64,000 bases of DNA, taken from Aquirufa nivalisilvae. GTDB lineage: Bacteria; Bacteroidota; Bacteroidia; Cytophagales; Spirosomataceae. A model generated the notes under the pieces. The model saw only the letters and a list, made by a program, of their open reading frames with translations, did not search any database and was not told the origin of the DNA. The stretch covers positions 124,001-188,000 of the forward strand of contig NZ_SEWX01000008.1 of NCBI RefSeq assembly GCF_004307455.1, given 5' to 3'. How positions within the stretch are numbered: position 1 is the stretch's first letter; the number at the start of each line of letters is the position of its first letter. Shown here piece by piece: positions 18,762 to 26,190 of the stretch. The position numbers and the translations under genes are program-made.

Positions 18762-18847
18762 TGTAGAATGTAGAATTATTAGGATTTAGGGATTTGAATG
18801 TAGAAAGCCCCCCCCCATTTATACTTTATAATTCATCATTTACAATT
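18762..18847. repeat. Direct repeat, copy 2, overlapping the mutS 3' end
   Basis: Same 41-base left block (18762-18802) and 31-base right block (18817-18847) as copy 1; between them lie GAAAG and a run of nine C, against six C alone in copy 1. The right block covers the mutS stop codon and its last two codons. The 69 bases between copies (18693-18761) are unique and hold no gene. Confidence 0.9.
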
Positions 18848-21485
18848 TATTACTTATCATCTTTTTCAGTTCATTCAGTTTCAGAAGGGCTTCAATTGGT
18901 GAAAGTGAATTAACATCCAATTTCTCTAATTGATCGTTAATCTCTTTTAATCCAGCTGGAATTTCTGCACCAAAAAGACTTAATTGATAATTAGCTTTTG
19001 GCATATCTTTCAACTTTTGATCATGATCTTCTTTGATATGATCTTTTTCCAAATGCTGTAAAATTTCGTGGGCACGAAGCACTAAAGGGGTTGGCATGCC
19101 AGCCATTTGAGCCACATGAATACCAAAACTATGGGCTGATCCACCAGGTAATAACTTTCTCAAGAAGATGATTTTATTCCCCATTTCCTTGACCGACACA
19201 TGAAAGTTTTTGATTCTTGGAAAATCATCTGCCAGCTGATTTAATTCATGATAGTGCGTGGCAAATAGCGTTTTGGCCCTACTTTTAGGATGGTTATGCA
19301 AATGCTCCGCAATGGCCCAAGCCATTGAAACGCCATCGTAAGTAGAAGTCCCTCTTCCAATTTCATCTAAAAGTACCAAAGACTTGCTCGACAAATTATT
19401 TAAAATTGCTGCTGTCTCGGTCATTTCCACCATAAAAGTAGACTCCCCTTTGGATAAATTATCTGAAGCACCAACCCGGGTAAATACTTTATCCACTAAA
19501 CCAATAGTAGCCGCTTGAGCAGGTACAAATGACCCCATTTGTGCCATTAAAACAATCAAAGCCGTTTGGCGTAACAAGGCCGATTTACCTGCCATGTTAG
19601 GTCCGGTAATCATGATGATTTGTTGGGACTCATTATCCAAATAAACATCATTGGGAACATAGGATTCACCAACTGCTAATTGTTGCTCAATAACAGGATG
19701 TCGGCCATCCTTGATATCAATCACATCATTTTCCAACAATTCGGGTTGCACATATTGATGCTTGATAGCAATAGAGGCAAAACTTTGCAAGACATCTAAG
19801 GTAGCAATACCTTGAGCATTCACTTGAATAAGCTCTAAGTATTCCAAAGCTTCTCGAATCAAATCTTGGAATATTCCGTATTCAATTTGAGAAATCCGAT
19901 CTTCAGCTGTTAGAATTTTTTCTTCATAAATCTTGAGCTCATCTGTAATATAGCGTTCGGCATTCACTAAGGTTTGCTTTCTGATCCATTCAGGAGGAAC
20001 ACGGTCTTTGTGAGAATTGGTTACTTCTAGATAATAACCAAAGACCTTATTGTATGCTACTTTCAAAGATGAAATACCTGTACGTTCTACCTCTCTTTTT
20101 TGTAAATCCTGTAAGTATTCCTTTCCATTTGATGACAGTAAATGAAGCTCATCCAACTCTGACAAAAATCCTGTTTTAATTATTCCTCCTTGATGAGCTA
20201 ACATGGGTGCATCATCACGTAAGGCTACTTCGATTTTATCGACCAAAAGAGCGCATGGGTTCAATCGATCTGCCCATTTCTTCAAACTACCATCACTATT
20301 ATCCCATAACAACTCCTTGATTAAAGGAATTTGCTGCAATGCCTTTTTTAATTGAACCAGCTCCCGAGGATTAATTCTACTTGCAGCCACTTTGGAAATT
20401 AAGCGTTCCAAATCTCCAATGGGTTTTAGGTAGCTTGTCAATAAATCCAGTAAATCCTTATTTTGAACTAATTCAGCTACACCCGACTGTCGATCTTGAA
20501 TTTCAATCAACTGTTTCAAAGGTAGCACCATCCATTTTCGAAGCAAACGAGCTCCCATAGCAGTTAACGTTTGATCCATTAATGAAATCAAAGGAACACC
20601 CCCCTCTTGGGATGGGTGAATCAATTCTAAATTTCGAATGGTAAAACGGTCTAGCCAAACATATTTATCTTCTTCAATGCGTTGTATGGAAGAAATATGC
20701 GCCACTTGCTTATGTTCTGTTTCTGCCAAATAATGGAGAATAACACCTGCTGCTATGATGCCCAAGGGCATTTCCTCAATCCCAAAACCTTTTAAATTTT
20801 GGGTTTTAAAATGTTGCGTTAATAATGGATAAGTAAAATCATGCGTAAATATCCATTCTTCCAAACTAAAGGAATGAAACTGATCACCAAAAGAATCTAA
20901 AAACTGATTTCTGAATTTTTTAGGATATAAAATTTCCGCAGGCAAAAAACTTTGAACTAACTTTTGAATGTAAGCTAAAGGTCCTTGAGAGCACATGTAC
21001 TCACCTGTAGAGATATCTAATAAGGCCAACCCGTAAAGATTCTGTGCACTTTCAGGAAAAGCTATGGAGGCAACGTAATTGTTTCTTTTATTATCTAAAA
21101 CTTGGTCATTAAACGATACTCCAGGGGTAACTAATTCCGTAACTCCTCGTTTGACAATACCTTTAGCTTCTGCTGGATTCTCTAATTGATCGCAAATGGC
21201 CACTCGCTGACCTGCTCGAACCAATTTAGGCAAGTATACATCCAAGGAATGGTGAGGGAAACCTGCCAAGTGGTCATCGGCATTTCCATTGTTTCGGCGG
21301 GTTAAAACAATGCCCAATATTTTAGAAGCTTTGACGGCATCCTCCCCAAATGTTTCGTAAAAATCGCCTACTCTGAAAAGCAAAATTGCTCCAGGATACT
21401 TGGCTTTAATTTGATTAAATTGTCGGGAAAGTGGAGTTTCTCCTTTTTTCAAAGGCTCTTGTCCATCTGCTGCTTTTCTGGCCAA
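18840..21485 (-). CDS. mutS: DNA mismatch repair protein MutS
   Basis: This 881-residue protein recognises mismatches and starts repair. The N-terminal mismatch-binding domain begins TPLSRQFNQIKAKYPGAILLFRVGDFYETFGEDA, containing the conserved F-x-E (FYETF) that wedges into mispaired DNA. The C-terminal ATPase has Walker A GPNMAGKS at residues 628-635, VDKVFTRVGASDNLSKGESTFMVEM, and Walker B LVLLDEIGRGTSTYDG. TLFATHYHELNQL follows. Length is normal. The last two codons and stop lie inside a duplicated intergenic repeat (18817-18847), so the extreme C-terminus may be recently altered. It is a single gene with no obvious co-transcribed partner. Confidence 0.98.
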   Translation of the reverse strand: MARKAADGQEPLKKGETPLSRQFNQIKAKYPGAILLFRVGDFYETFGEDAVKASKILGIVLTRRNNGNADDHLAGFPHHSLDVYLPKLVRAGQRVAICDQLENPAEAKGIVKRGVTELVTPGVSFNDQVLDNKRNNYVASIAFPESAQNLYGLALLDISTGEYMCSQGPLAYIQKLVQSFLPAEILYPKKFRNQFLDSFGDQFHSFSLEEWIFTHDFTYPLLTQHFKTQNLKGFGIEEMPLGIIAAGVILHYLAETEHKQVAHISSIQRIEEDKYVWLDRFTIRNLELIHPSQEGGVPLISLMDQTLTAMGARLLRKWMVLPLKQLIEIQDRQSGVAELVQNKDLLDLLTSYLKPIGDLERLISKVAASRINPRELVQLKKALQQIPLIKELLWDNSDGSLKKWADRLNPCALLVDKIEVALRDDAPMLAHQGGIIKTGFLSELDELHLLSSNGKEYLQDLQKREVERTGISSLKVAYNKVFGYYLEVTNSHKDRVPPEWIRKQTLVNAERYITDELKIYEEKILTAEDRISQIEYGIFQDLIREALEYLELIQVNAQGIATLDVLQSFASIAIKHQYVQPELLENDVIDIKDGRHPVIEQQLAVGESYVPNDVYLDNESQQIIMITGPNMAGKSALLRQTALIVLMAQMGSFVPAQAATIGLVDKVFTRVGASDNLSKGESTFMVEMTETAAILNNLSSKSLVLLDEIGRGTSTYDGVSMAWAIAEHLHNHPKSRAKTLFATHYHELNQLADDFPRIKNFHVSVKEMGNKIIFLRKLLPGGSAHSFGIHVAQMAGMPTPLVLRAHEILQHLEKDHIKEDHDQKLKDMPKANYQLSLFGAEIPAGLKEINDQLEKLDVNSLSPIEALLKLNELKKMISNKL

Positions 21486-21779
21486 ACTTGAATGAGATAA
21501 AGGTTGTAAAAATAAGAATTTTGCCCGAATTATTACATCAAATCAAAGGATTTTGACCTAGGATTAAAAACAAAGCGGGAAAGAATAGACTGTTTACAAA
21601 TTTGATGAGCCTATCAAATGGTAATAAAAACAATCTCTCTATTTTCTCGTTCATCTATCAGAGGAATAATGGAACAAAAAACACTCCAATATTCCCTATT
21701 AAGCTATTTTCAGGATAGTAAAATTAGAAATTGAAAAAATATTTCCCTATTTTGCCAAATAATTTCGAAACCCATAACT
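21486..21779. other. Intergenic region between divergent mutS and GMC oxidoreductase genes
   Basis: A 294-base AT-rich gap holding the promoters of both genes. I see no open frame with coding character and no convincing RNA structure. TTG at 21731 and TATTTTG at 21748 recall the -33/-7 elements for the plus-strand gene, but the spacing is short, so I do not call a promoter. Confidence 0.5.
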
Positions 21780-23534
21780 ATGATTAATTCTTCCATATAC
21801 ATCAAATCTCAACAAGAGGTTTTTGATGTAGTGATTGTTGGCTCAGGTGCTGGTGGTGGTATGGCTGCCCATATGTTAACCAAAGCAGGAGCTAAAGTCT
21901 GTTTATTAGAAGCAGGTCAACCTTATGACCCAGCTGACCCAAAAAATATTACCCAGTTGAAATGGCCATATGAATCGCCTCGTCGTGGTGCTAGTACTAC
22001 GCGCCCATTTGGTGATTTTGATGCTGCTTATGGTGGTTGGGATATTGAGGGTGAACCTTATACTCGCAAAGAAGGAACCAAATTCGATTGGTTCAGATCT
22101 CGTATGGTGGGAGGTAGAACCAACCACTGGGGACGTATTTCCTTGCGTTTCGGACCAGATGATTTTAAAAGAAAAAGTATCGATGGTTTAGGTGACGACT
22201 GGCCTATTGGCTACGATGATGTGAAGCCATATTACGATAAAGTAGATCGTTTAATTGGTGTATTTGGTACTAATGAAGGATTAAGAAATAACCCAGATGG
22301 TATTTTCTTACCTCCTCCTAAGGCTCGTTTACACGAATTAATGATTAAAAAAGCGAATAAGGCCATTGGTATTCCAACATATCCTTCTCGCCTTTCTATC
22401 TTAACTAAACCCATTAATAATGAACGTGGACAGTGTTTCTATTGTGCACAATGTTCTAGAGCTTGTCAGGCATATGCCGACTTCTCTTCATCTTCTGTAT
22501 TAGTTAAACCAGCAGCGGCAACAGGTAATTTAACTTTATTACCTTATGCCATGGCGAGAGAAGTAACTACTGATCCAATCTCAGGATTGGCTACAGGCGT
22601 TTCTTACGTTCATACTGGTACTTTACAAGAATATTCAGTTAAAGGTAAAATTGTTGTTTTAGCAGCTTCAGCTGGAGAAACAGCTCGTTTATTATTAAAC
22701 TCAAAAAGTTCTCGTTTCCCGAATGGTATTGCCAATTCAAGTGGTGTCGTAGGAAAGTATATCAATGACTCTACGGGTGCATCTCGTTCAGCTATTATTC
22801 CTTCTTTATTTGATCGTAAAACATACAATGAAGATGGTGTTGGTGGATCACATATCTATTCTCCTTGGTGGGGCGATAATAGTAAATTAGATTTCCCTCG
22901 TGGATACCACATCGAATATGGTGGTGGTATGGGTATGCCTAGCTATGGTTTTGGTTGGGGTATTGAGGGATTAAATGGACGTGAAAACTTCACTCGCGAT
23001 GGTTTGAAAAAAGCTGCAGGTGGATATGGTGCCACATTAAAAGAAGATTACCGTCGTTTCTACGGTTCTTATGTCAGCTTTGCTGGTCGTGGAGAGCCTG
23101 TACCAAGAGAAGATAACTACTGCGAAATTGACCCGAATGTGGTTGACAAATATGGTATTCCTGTATTACGTTTCAACTACAAATGGAGTGATTACGAAAT
23201 CAAGCAGGCTAAGCACATGCAAGATACCTTTGAGCAAATTATTGATGCGATGGGTGGAAAGCCAATGGGCAAAAAACCAGGTGCTGATACCAATTATGGT
23301 TTGGCTGATCCAGGTCGTATTATCCACGAAGTAGGAACAGCACGTATGGGAAATAATGCAAGTACATCGGTTGTAAATTCCAACTGTCAAGCTCATGATG
23401 TGAAGAACTTGTTCTTAGCCGATGCAGCACCTTTCGTCTCTCAAGGAGATAAGAATGCTACATGGACTATCCTAGCTTTATCTATGCGTACTTCCGAATA
23501 TATCATTGATCAACGTAAAAAAGCCAACTTGTAA
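21780..23534 (+). CDS. GMC-family oxidoreductase (sugar/alcohol dehydrogenase large subunit)
   Basis: This 584-residue flavoprotein begins with VFDVVIVGSGAGGGMAAHML, a GxGxxG FAD-binding motif at about residues 21-26, followed by CLLEAGQPYDP. The C-terminal GMC motif is present as HEVGTARMGNNASTSVVNSNCQAHDVKNLFLADAA. Between them residues 219-229 carry four cysteines spaced C-x2-C-x2-C-x3-C, which could hold an iron-sulfur cluster as in FAD-dependent glucose or fructose dehydrogenase catalytic subunits. It has no signal peptide of its own; the next gene, overlapping by one base, encodes the small Tat-type subunit that probably carries it out of the cytoplasm. It probably oxidises a sugar or alcohol and passes electrons to the respiratory chain. 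Confidence 0.9.
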   Translation: MINSSIYIKSQQEVFDVVIVGSGAGGGMAAHMLTKAGAKVCLLEAGQPYDPADPKNITQLKWPYESPRRGASTTRPFGDFDAAYGGWDIEGEPYTRKEGTKFDWFRSRMVGGRTNHWGRISLRFGPDDFKRKSIDGLGDDWPIGYDDVKPYYDKVDRLIGVFGTNEGLRNNPDGIFLPPPKARLHELMIKKANKAIGIPTYPSRLSILTKPINNERGQCFYCAQCSRACQAYADFSSSSVLVKPAAATGNLTLLPYAMAREVTTDPISGLATGVSYVHTGTLQEYSVKGKIVVLAASAGETARLLLNSKSSRFPNGIANSSGVVGKYINDSTGASRSAIIPSLFDRKTYNEDGVGGSHIYSPWWGDNSKLDFPRGYHIEYGGGMGMPSYGFGWGIEGLNGRENFTRDGLKKAAGGYGATLKEDYRRFYGSYVSFAGRGEPVPREDNYCEIDPNVVDKYGIPVLRFNYKWSDYEIKQAKHMQDTFEQIIDAMGGKPMGKKPGADTNYGLADPGRIIHEVGTARMGNNASTSVVNSNCQAHDVKNLFLADAAPFVSQGDKNATWTILALSMRTSEYIIDQRKKANL

Positions 23535-24172
23535 TGAAAAGAAGAGATTATTTAAAAAATATCGGCTTAAGTTCATTGGGCTTAGCTGCATTGAATCCTC
23601 AAGTAAAAGCCATGGAGGCTTTAGAAGGTGCACCAGATCCTAAAAAAGTCGCTCCTTTAAAAGTTCCTAATGGTAGAACCATGGATGAGGCAGAACGTGA
23701 TGCCAAATTGATGGCGGAAAAGTTCTTAAATGCTCATGAATTAGCTACGATCACCATTTTGTCAGATATCATTATCCCAGCAGATGGTAAATCAGGAAGT
23801 GCTTCTCAATCAGGAGTTACTAAATTCATTGAGTTTATTGTAAAAGATAAGCCAGAATTTAAAACACCGATGCGTGGTGGATTAAGATGGTTAGATGGTG
23901 AGTCAAAGCGTCGTTTCAGTAAACTATTTACTGAAATCACTCCTAAACAACGCATCGAAATTGTTGAAGATATTGCTTATCCTGAAAAAGTAAAACCTCA
24001 ATTTTCACAAGGAGTGAATTTCTTTACTTTGATGAGAAATCTAACAGCCACAGGATTCTATACTTCTAGAATTGGTTTAGATGATTTAGCTTACAAAGGA
24101 AATACACCGAACGATTGGAAAGGTGTACCAGATGATGTATTAAAGCAATACGGATTATCTTACGATGATTAA
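23534..24172 (+). CDS. Gluconate 2-dehydrogenase subunit 3 family protein
   Basis: This 212-residue protein starts KRRDYLKNIGLSSLGLAAL, a twin-arginine-like signal (RR plus a hydrophobic stretch) ending near QVKA. The mature part has the gluconate-2-dehydrogenase subunit 3 pattern: LATITILSDIIIPADGKSGSASQSG, FIEFIVKDKPEF, and FFTLMRNLTATGFYTSRIGLDDL. In relatives it is the small gamma subunit that escorts the flavoprotein through the Tat pathway and stabilises it. Its start overlaps the stop of the GMC gene by one base, so the two are translationally coupled. Together they form a periplasmic dehydrogenase; a cytochrome partner is not encoded next to them. Confidence 0.9.
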   Translation: MKRRDYLKNIGLSSLGLAALNPQVKAMEALEGAPDPKKVAPLKVPNGRTMDEAERDAKLMAEKFLNAHELATITILSDIIIPADGKSGSASQSGVTKFIEFIVKDKPEFKTPMRGGLRWLDGESKRRFSKLFTEITPKQRIEIVEDIAYPEKVKPQFSQGVNFFTLMRNLTATGFYTSRIGLDDLAYKGNTPNDWKGVPDDVLKQYGLSYDD

Positions 24173-24911
24173 ACATTCCGATTTATACCATAAACCGGAA
24201 ATTTTCAAACATATTCCTTCTTTAGTGGCGGGTGTCAGTACCCGCCACGGAGGAAAAAGTCAAGCTCCTTATCATTCGCTTAACCTGGGTGTTCATACAG
24301 AGGATCAAGCTGAAATCATTCAAGAAAACATCTCATTATTATGCCAATCTTTAGGCATAAAACCTCAACAGTTAGCTAGGTCTTTTCAAACCCACCAAGA
24401 CCTAATTTGGGAATGCGAACAACCCGATTATCTAAGTGGATTTGATGCCATTATAAGTACACAAACGAATATATATTCCGCAGTTGGCATAGCAGATTGC
24501 TGCCCTGTTCTCTTAGTGGATCCCGTACAAAAAATCACAGCAGCTATTCATGCAGGTTGGAAAGGTTCCGTTTTAGGAATTGTTCCTAAAACTGCCCATT
24601 TATTAATTTCCAAATACCAATGTGTCCCTGAAAATATATTGGCATATATAGGGCCATGCATTAGTTTAGCTCATTTTGAAGTAGGTGATGACGTGGCAGC
24701 CCAATTTCCTGAAGATTGTAAACTCAAGCCAGCCAACAAGTGGCACGTGGATCTAAAAAAACACCATGCTAATCAATTACAACAAGTAGGCATTTCTCAG
24801 ATTGAAATTTCACCTTGGTGTACGGTGGAACATAATGAACACTTTTTTTCGCATAGGAAAGAGCAAGGCATAACTGGTAGAATGTTAGCTTTTGCTGGTT
24901 TTCAGTCCTAA
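24165..24911 (+). CDS. pgeF: Peptidoglycan editing factor PgeF (YfiH, polyphenol-oxidase fold)
   Basis: This 248-residue protein shows the copper/zinc-oxidoreductase-like PgeF motifs: GVSTRHGGKS, YHSLNLGVHTED, QTHQD (His), GIADCCPVLLVDP (Cys near 113), AAIHAGWKGS (His near 130) and YIGPCISLAHFEVG. Known PgeF proteins remove mis-incorporated L-Ser (in place of L-Ala) from peptidoglycan precursors; older annotations call it a laccase. It starts within the last codons of the dehydrogenase small subunit (8-base overlap) in the same direction, so it is probably co-transcribed with it. It closes the housekeeping stretch just before the RiPP cluster. Confidence 0.93.
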   Translation: MIKHSDLYHKPEIFKHIPSLVAGVSTRHGGKSQAPYHSLNLGVHTEDQAEIIQENISLLCQSLGIKPQQLARSFQTHQDLIWECEQPDYLSGFDAIISTQTNIYSAVGIADCCPVLLVDPVQKITAAIHAGWKGSVLGIVPKTAHLLISKYQCVPENILAYIGPCISLAHFEVGDDVAAQFPEDCKLKPANKWHVDLKKHHANQLQQVGISQIEISPWCTVEHNEHFFSHRKEQGITGRMLAFAGFQS

Positions 24912-25110
24912 ATTTTAATCAAGTTTTTGGAATCTCTATTTCCAATCATTTTCTAAAATTCCATCCTTAGGACTCTCTCTGTCCATTTTTACCATTTAAA
25001 TTATCGATTAACTGATAATGTAAGTTTCAACCATTGACAGACCTTTTGTAATTAGGACATTTTTTTGAAATTGCCTTCGAAATAATTCAATCAACCTAAC
25101 CCTAATCACA
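24912..25110 (+). other. Upstream region of the RiPP precursor gene
   Basis: A 199-base gap between pgeF and the precursor peptide gene, the largest on this strand in the region, so it should hold the cluster promoter. TTGACA at 25034 and TTTTTTTG at 25060-25067 are suggestive but do not fit the usual spacing. There is no hairpin good enough to be called a terminator for pgeF. Confidence 0.35.
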
Positions 25111-25263
25111 ATGAAAAAGTTAAAATTAACCCTGACTGTTTTAGAAAACAGAGATGCTTCTTTCGGAGGATCAAACGAAGTAGCTCTTGCTGGATCGACT
25201 TGCACCTGTACATGTACTTGTTGCAAATCAAACAATGATGCACCAGCAGAAGCTACCGCCTAA
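25111..25263 (+). CDS. TOMM/LAP-type RiPP precursor peptide with Thr-Cys repeat core
   Basis: A 50-residue peptide. The leader (about residues 1-28) begins MKKLKLTLTVLENRD and contains SFGG at residues 17-20. The core follows at residues 30-38, Thr-Cys repeated four times and a further Cys, preceded by Ser29, so nine or ten adjacent residues could be cyclised to thiazoles and methyloxazoles. A short follower (residues 39-50, KSNNDAPAEATA) ends the peptide. The next genes encode an E1-like docking protein and a YcaO enzyme, the machinery that performs this cyclisation. The start ATG at 25111 is the only sensible one; coding is supported by the leader and the placement 56 bases before the E1-like gene. 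A metallothionein-like protein is the main alternative. Confidence 0.85.
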   Translation: MKKLKLTLTVLENRDASFGGSNEVALAGSTCTCTCTCCKSNNDAPAEATA

Positions 25264-25319
25264 TTTGTTGAATGGGTGGGGATATTCCCTGCCCATTTTT
25301 AATAAATACCTACCCACAC

Positions 25320-26186
25320 ATGAAAACTACGATACCCCACCAAGCCATATTTTGTGGTCCAGATTCGCTATTCATTTTAGATGGAGACCAAAACCTCATT
25401 GAAATCAATGGAGAATCTTCACCTCTCATCAAAGAGATACTTGTAGGTTTAAACCAAGAGCAGTCCTTAGAAAGCATTTTTGAAAACCATCAAGAACAGT
25501 TTGAAAATGACAGTGCATCTTTTCGTGACTTAATTGATTGGATGTTGGATAAACAACTAATCCAACAGGCAACAGAACTGCAAAAAATTAAAATCCATCT
25601 ACTTATTGACTCCCTTCCATCTACTCAATCTGAATCCATCATTAGCACGCTCAATGATTTAAATAGGAATCAGATGGAGTACATACTGGAAGAATCACTT
25701 GAAAAATCTGATTTAATCCTTTACATCGGTTCGCTATTTACCCATCGTAAAAGCATCAAGGAATTAGCGAAACGTAGCTATGAGGCAAAAATACCTTTGT
25801 TTTATTCAGAGATTGATAGCACTTCATTCACCTTAGGTCCCATTATTTATGCTGAATTATTAAGTCCTTGTTTGAATTGCTATGCTGACAGAAAACAAGT
25901 TCAGCTAAAAAATCCCAAAGCATTTTCTATTCTACAAAGCACACAAAAGCAAGAATTCATTTTTACCCCTTTACTAAAGAACAAACTATACTATCCAGCA
26001 TTTCTAAACTTTATAAACCATGAAATTCAGAAATTCTTCCAATCTAACTTATCCTATTCTCCCCTCTTAGGTCAAAGCTATTTTATTAATGGCACCACAT
26101 TCGAAATGCAAAAATTAAAAATCCTAAAAGTGCCACATTGCCCTATCTGCAGCAAAAAGAATCAATCCATGACATTCAATATATAA
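25320..26186 (+). CDS. E1-like/RRE partner protein of TOMM cyclodehydratase
   Basis: I start this 288-residue protein at the ATG at 25320; an ATG 16 codons upstream is less likely. Residues about 1-90 (FILDGDQNLIEINGESSPLIKEILVGL, then a helical segment to LLDKQLIQ-like) resemble the winged-helix RiPP recognition element that binds a precursor leader. The rest matches the ocin-ThiF/cyclodehydratase family: SPCLNCYADRK with Cys184 and Cys187, and PHCPICSKK with Cys274 and Cys277, two CxxC pairs that would bind one zinc. A Rossmann glycine motif is missing (LLIDSLPSTQSES), as is usual for TOMM C proteins that no longer use ATP themselves. It should present the precursor to the YcaO enzyme, four bases downstream. 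Confidence 0.82.
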   Translation: MKTTIPHQAIFCGPDSLFILDGDQNLIEINGESSPLIKEILVGLNQEQSLESIFENHQEQFENDSASFRDLIDWMLDKQLIQQATELQKIKIHLLIDSLPSTQSESIISTLNDLNRNQMEYILEESLEKSDLILYIGSLFTHRKSIKELAKRSYEAKIPLFYSEIDSTSFTLGPIIYAELLSPCLNCYADRKQVQLKNPKAFSILQSTQKQEFIFTPLLKNKLYYPAFLNFINHEIQKFFQSNLSYSPLLGQSYFINGTTFEMQKLKILKVPHCPICSKKNQSMTFNI

Positions 26187-26190
26187 AATA

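Noticed and set aside
21731-21754. Promoter for the GMC oxidoreductase gene
   Set aside because: TTG and TATTTTG are present but only 14 bases apart and the -7 element is one base short of TAnnTTTG.
25034-25067. Possible promoter for the RiPP operon (TTGACA plus TTTTTTTG)
   Set aside because: Spacing between the elements does not match the Bacteroidota -33/-7 arrangement and the -7 lacks the TA, so it is only noted.
25201-25263. Precursor as a metallothionein-like metal-storage protein
   Set aside because: The strict Thr-Cys alternation, leader-like N-terminus and directly adjacent E1-like and YcaO genes fit a modified peptide better; five cysteines in 50 residues is low for a metallothionein.
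25187-25402. An alternative open frame crossing the RiPP precursor and the start of the E1-like gene
   Set aside because: It reads the Thr-Cys core in another frame, has no family resemblance and spans two better-supported genes; the 50-residue frame at 25111 is clearly the coding one.
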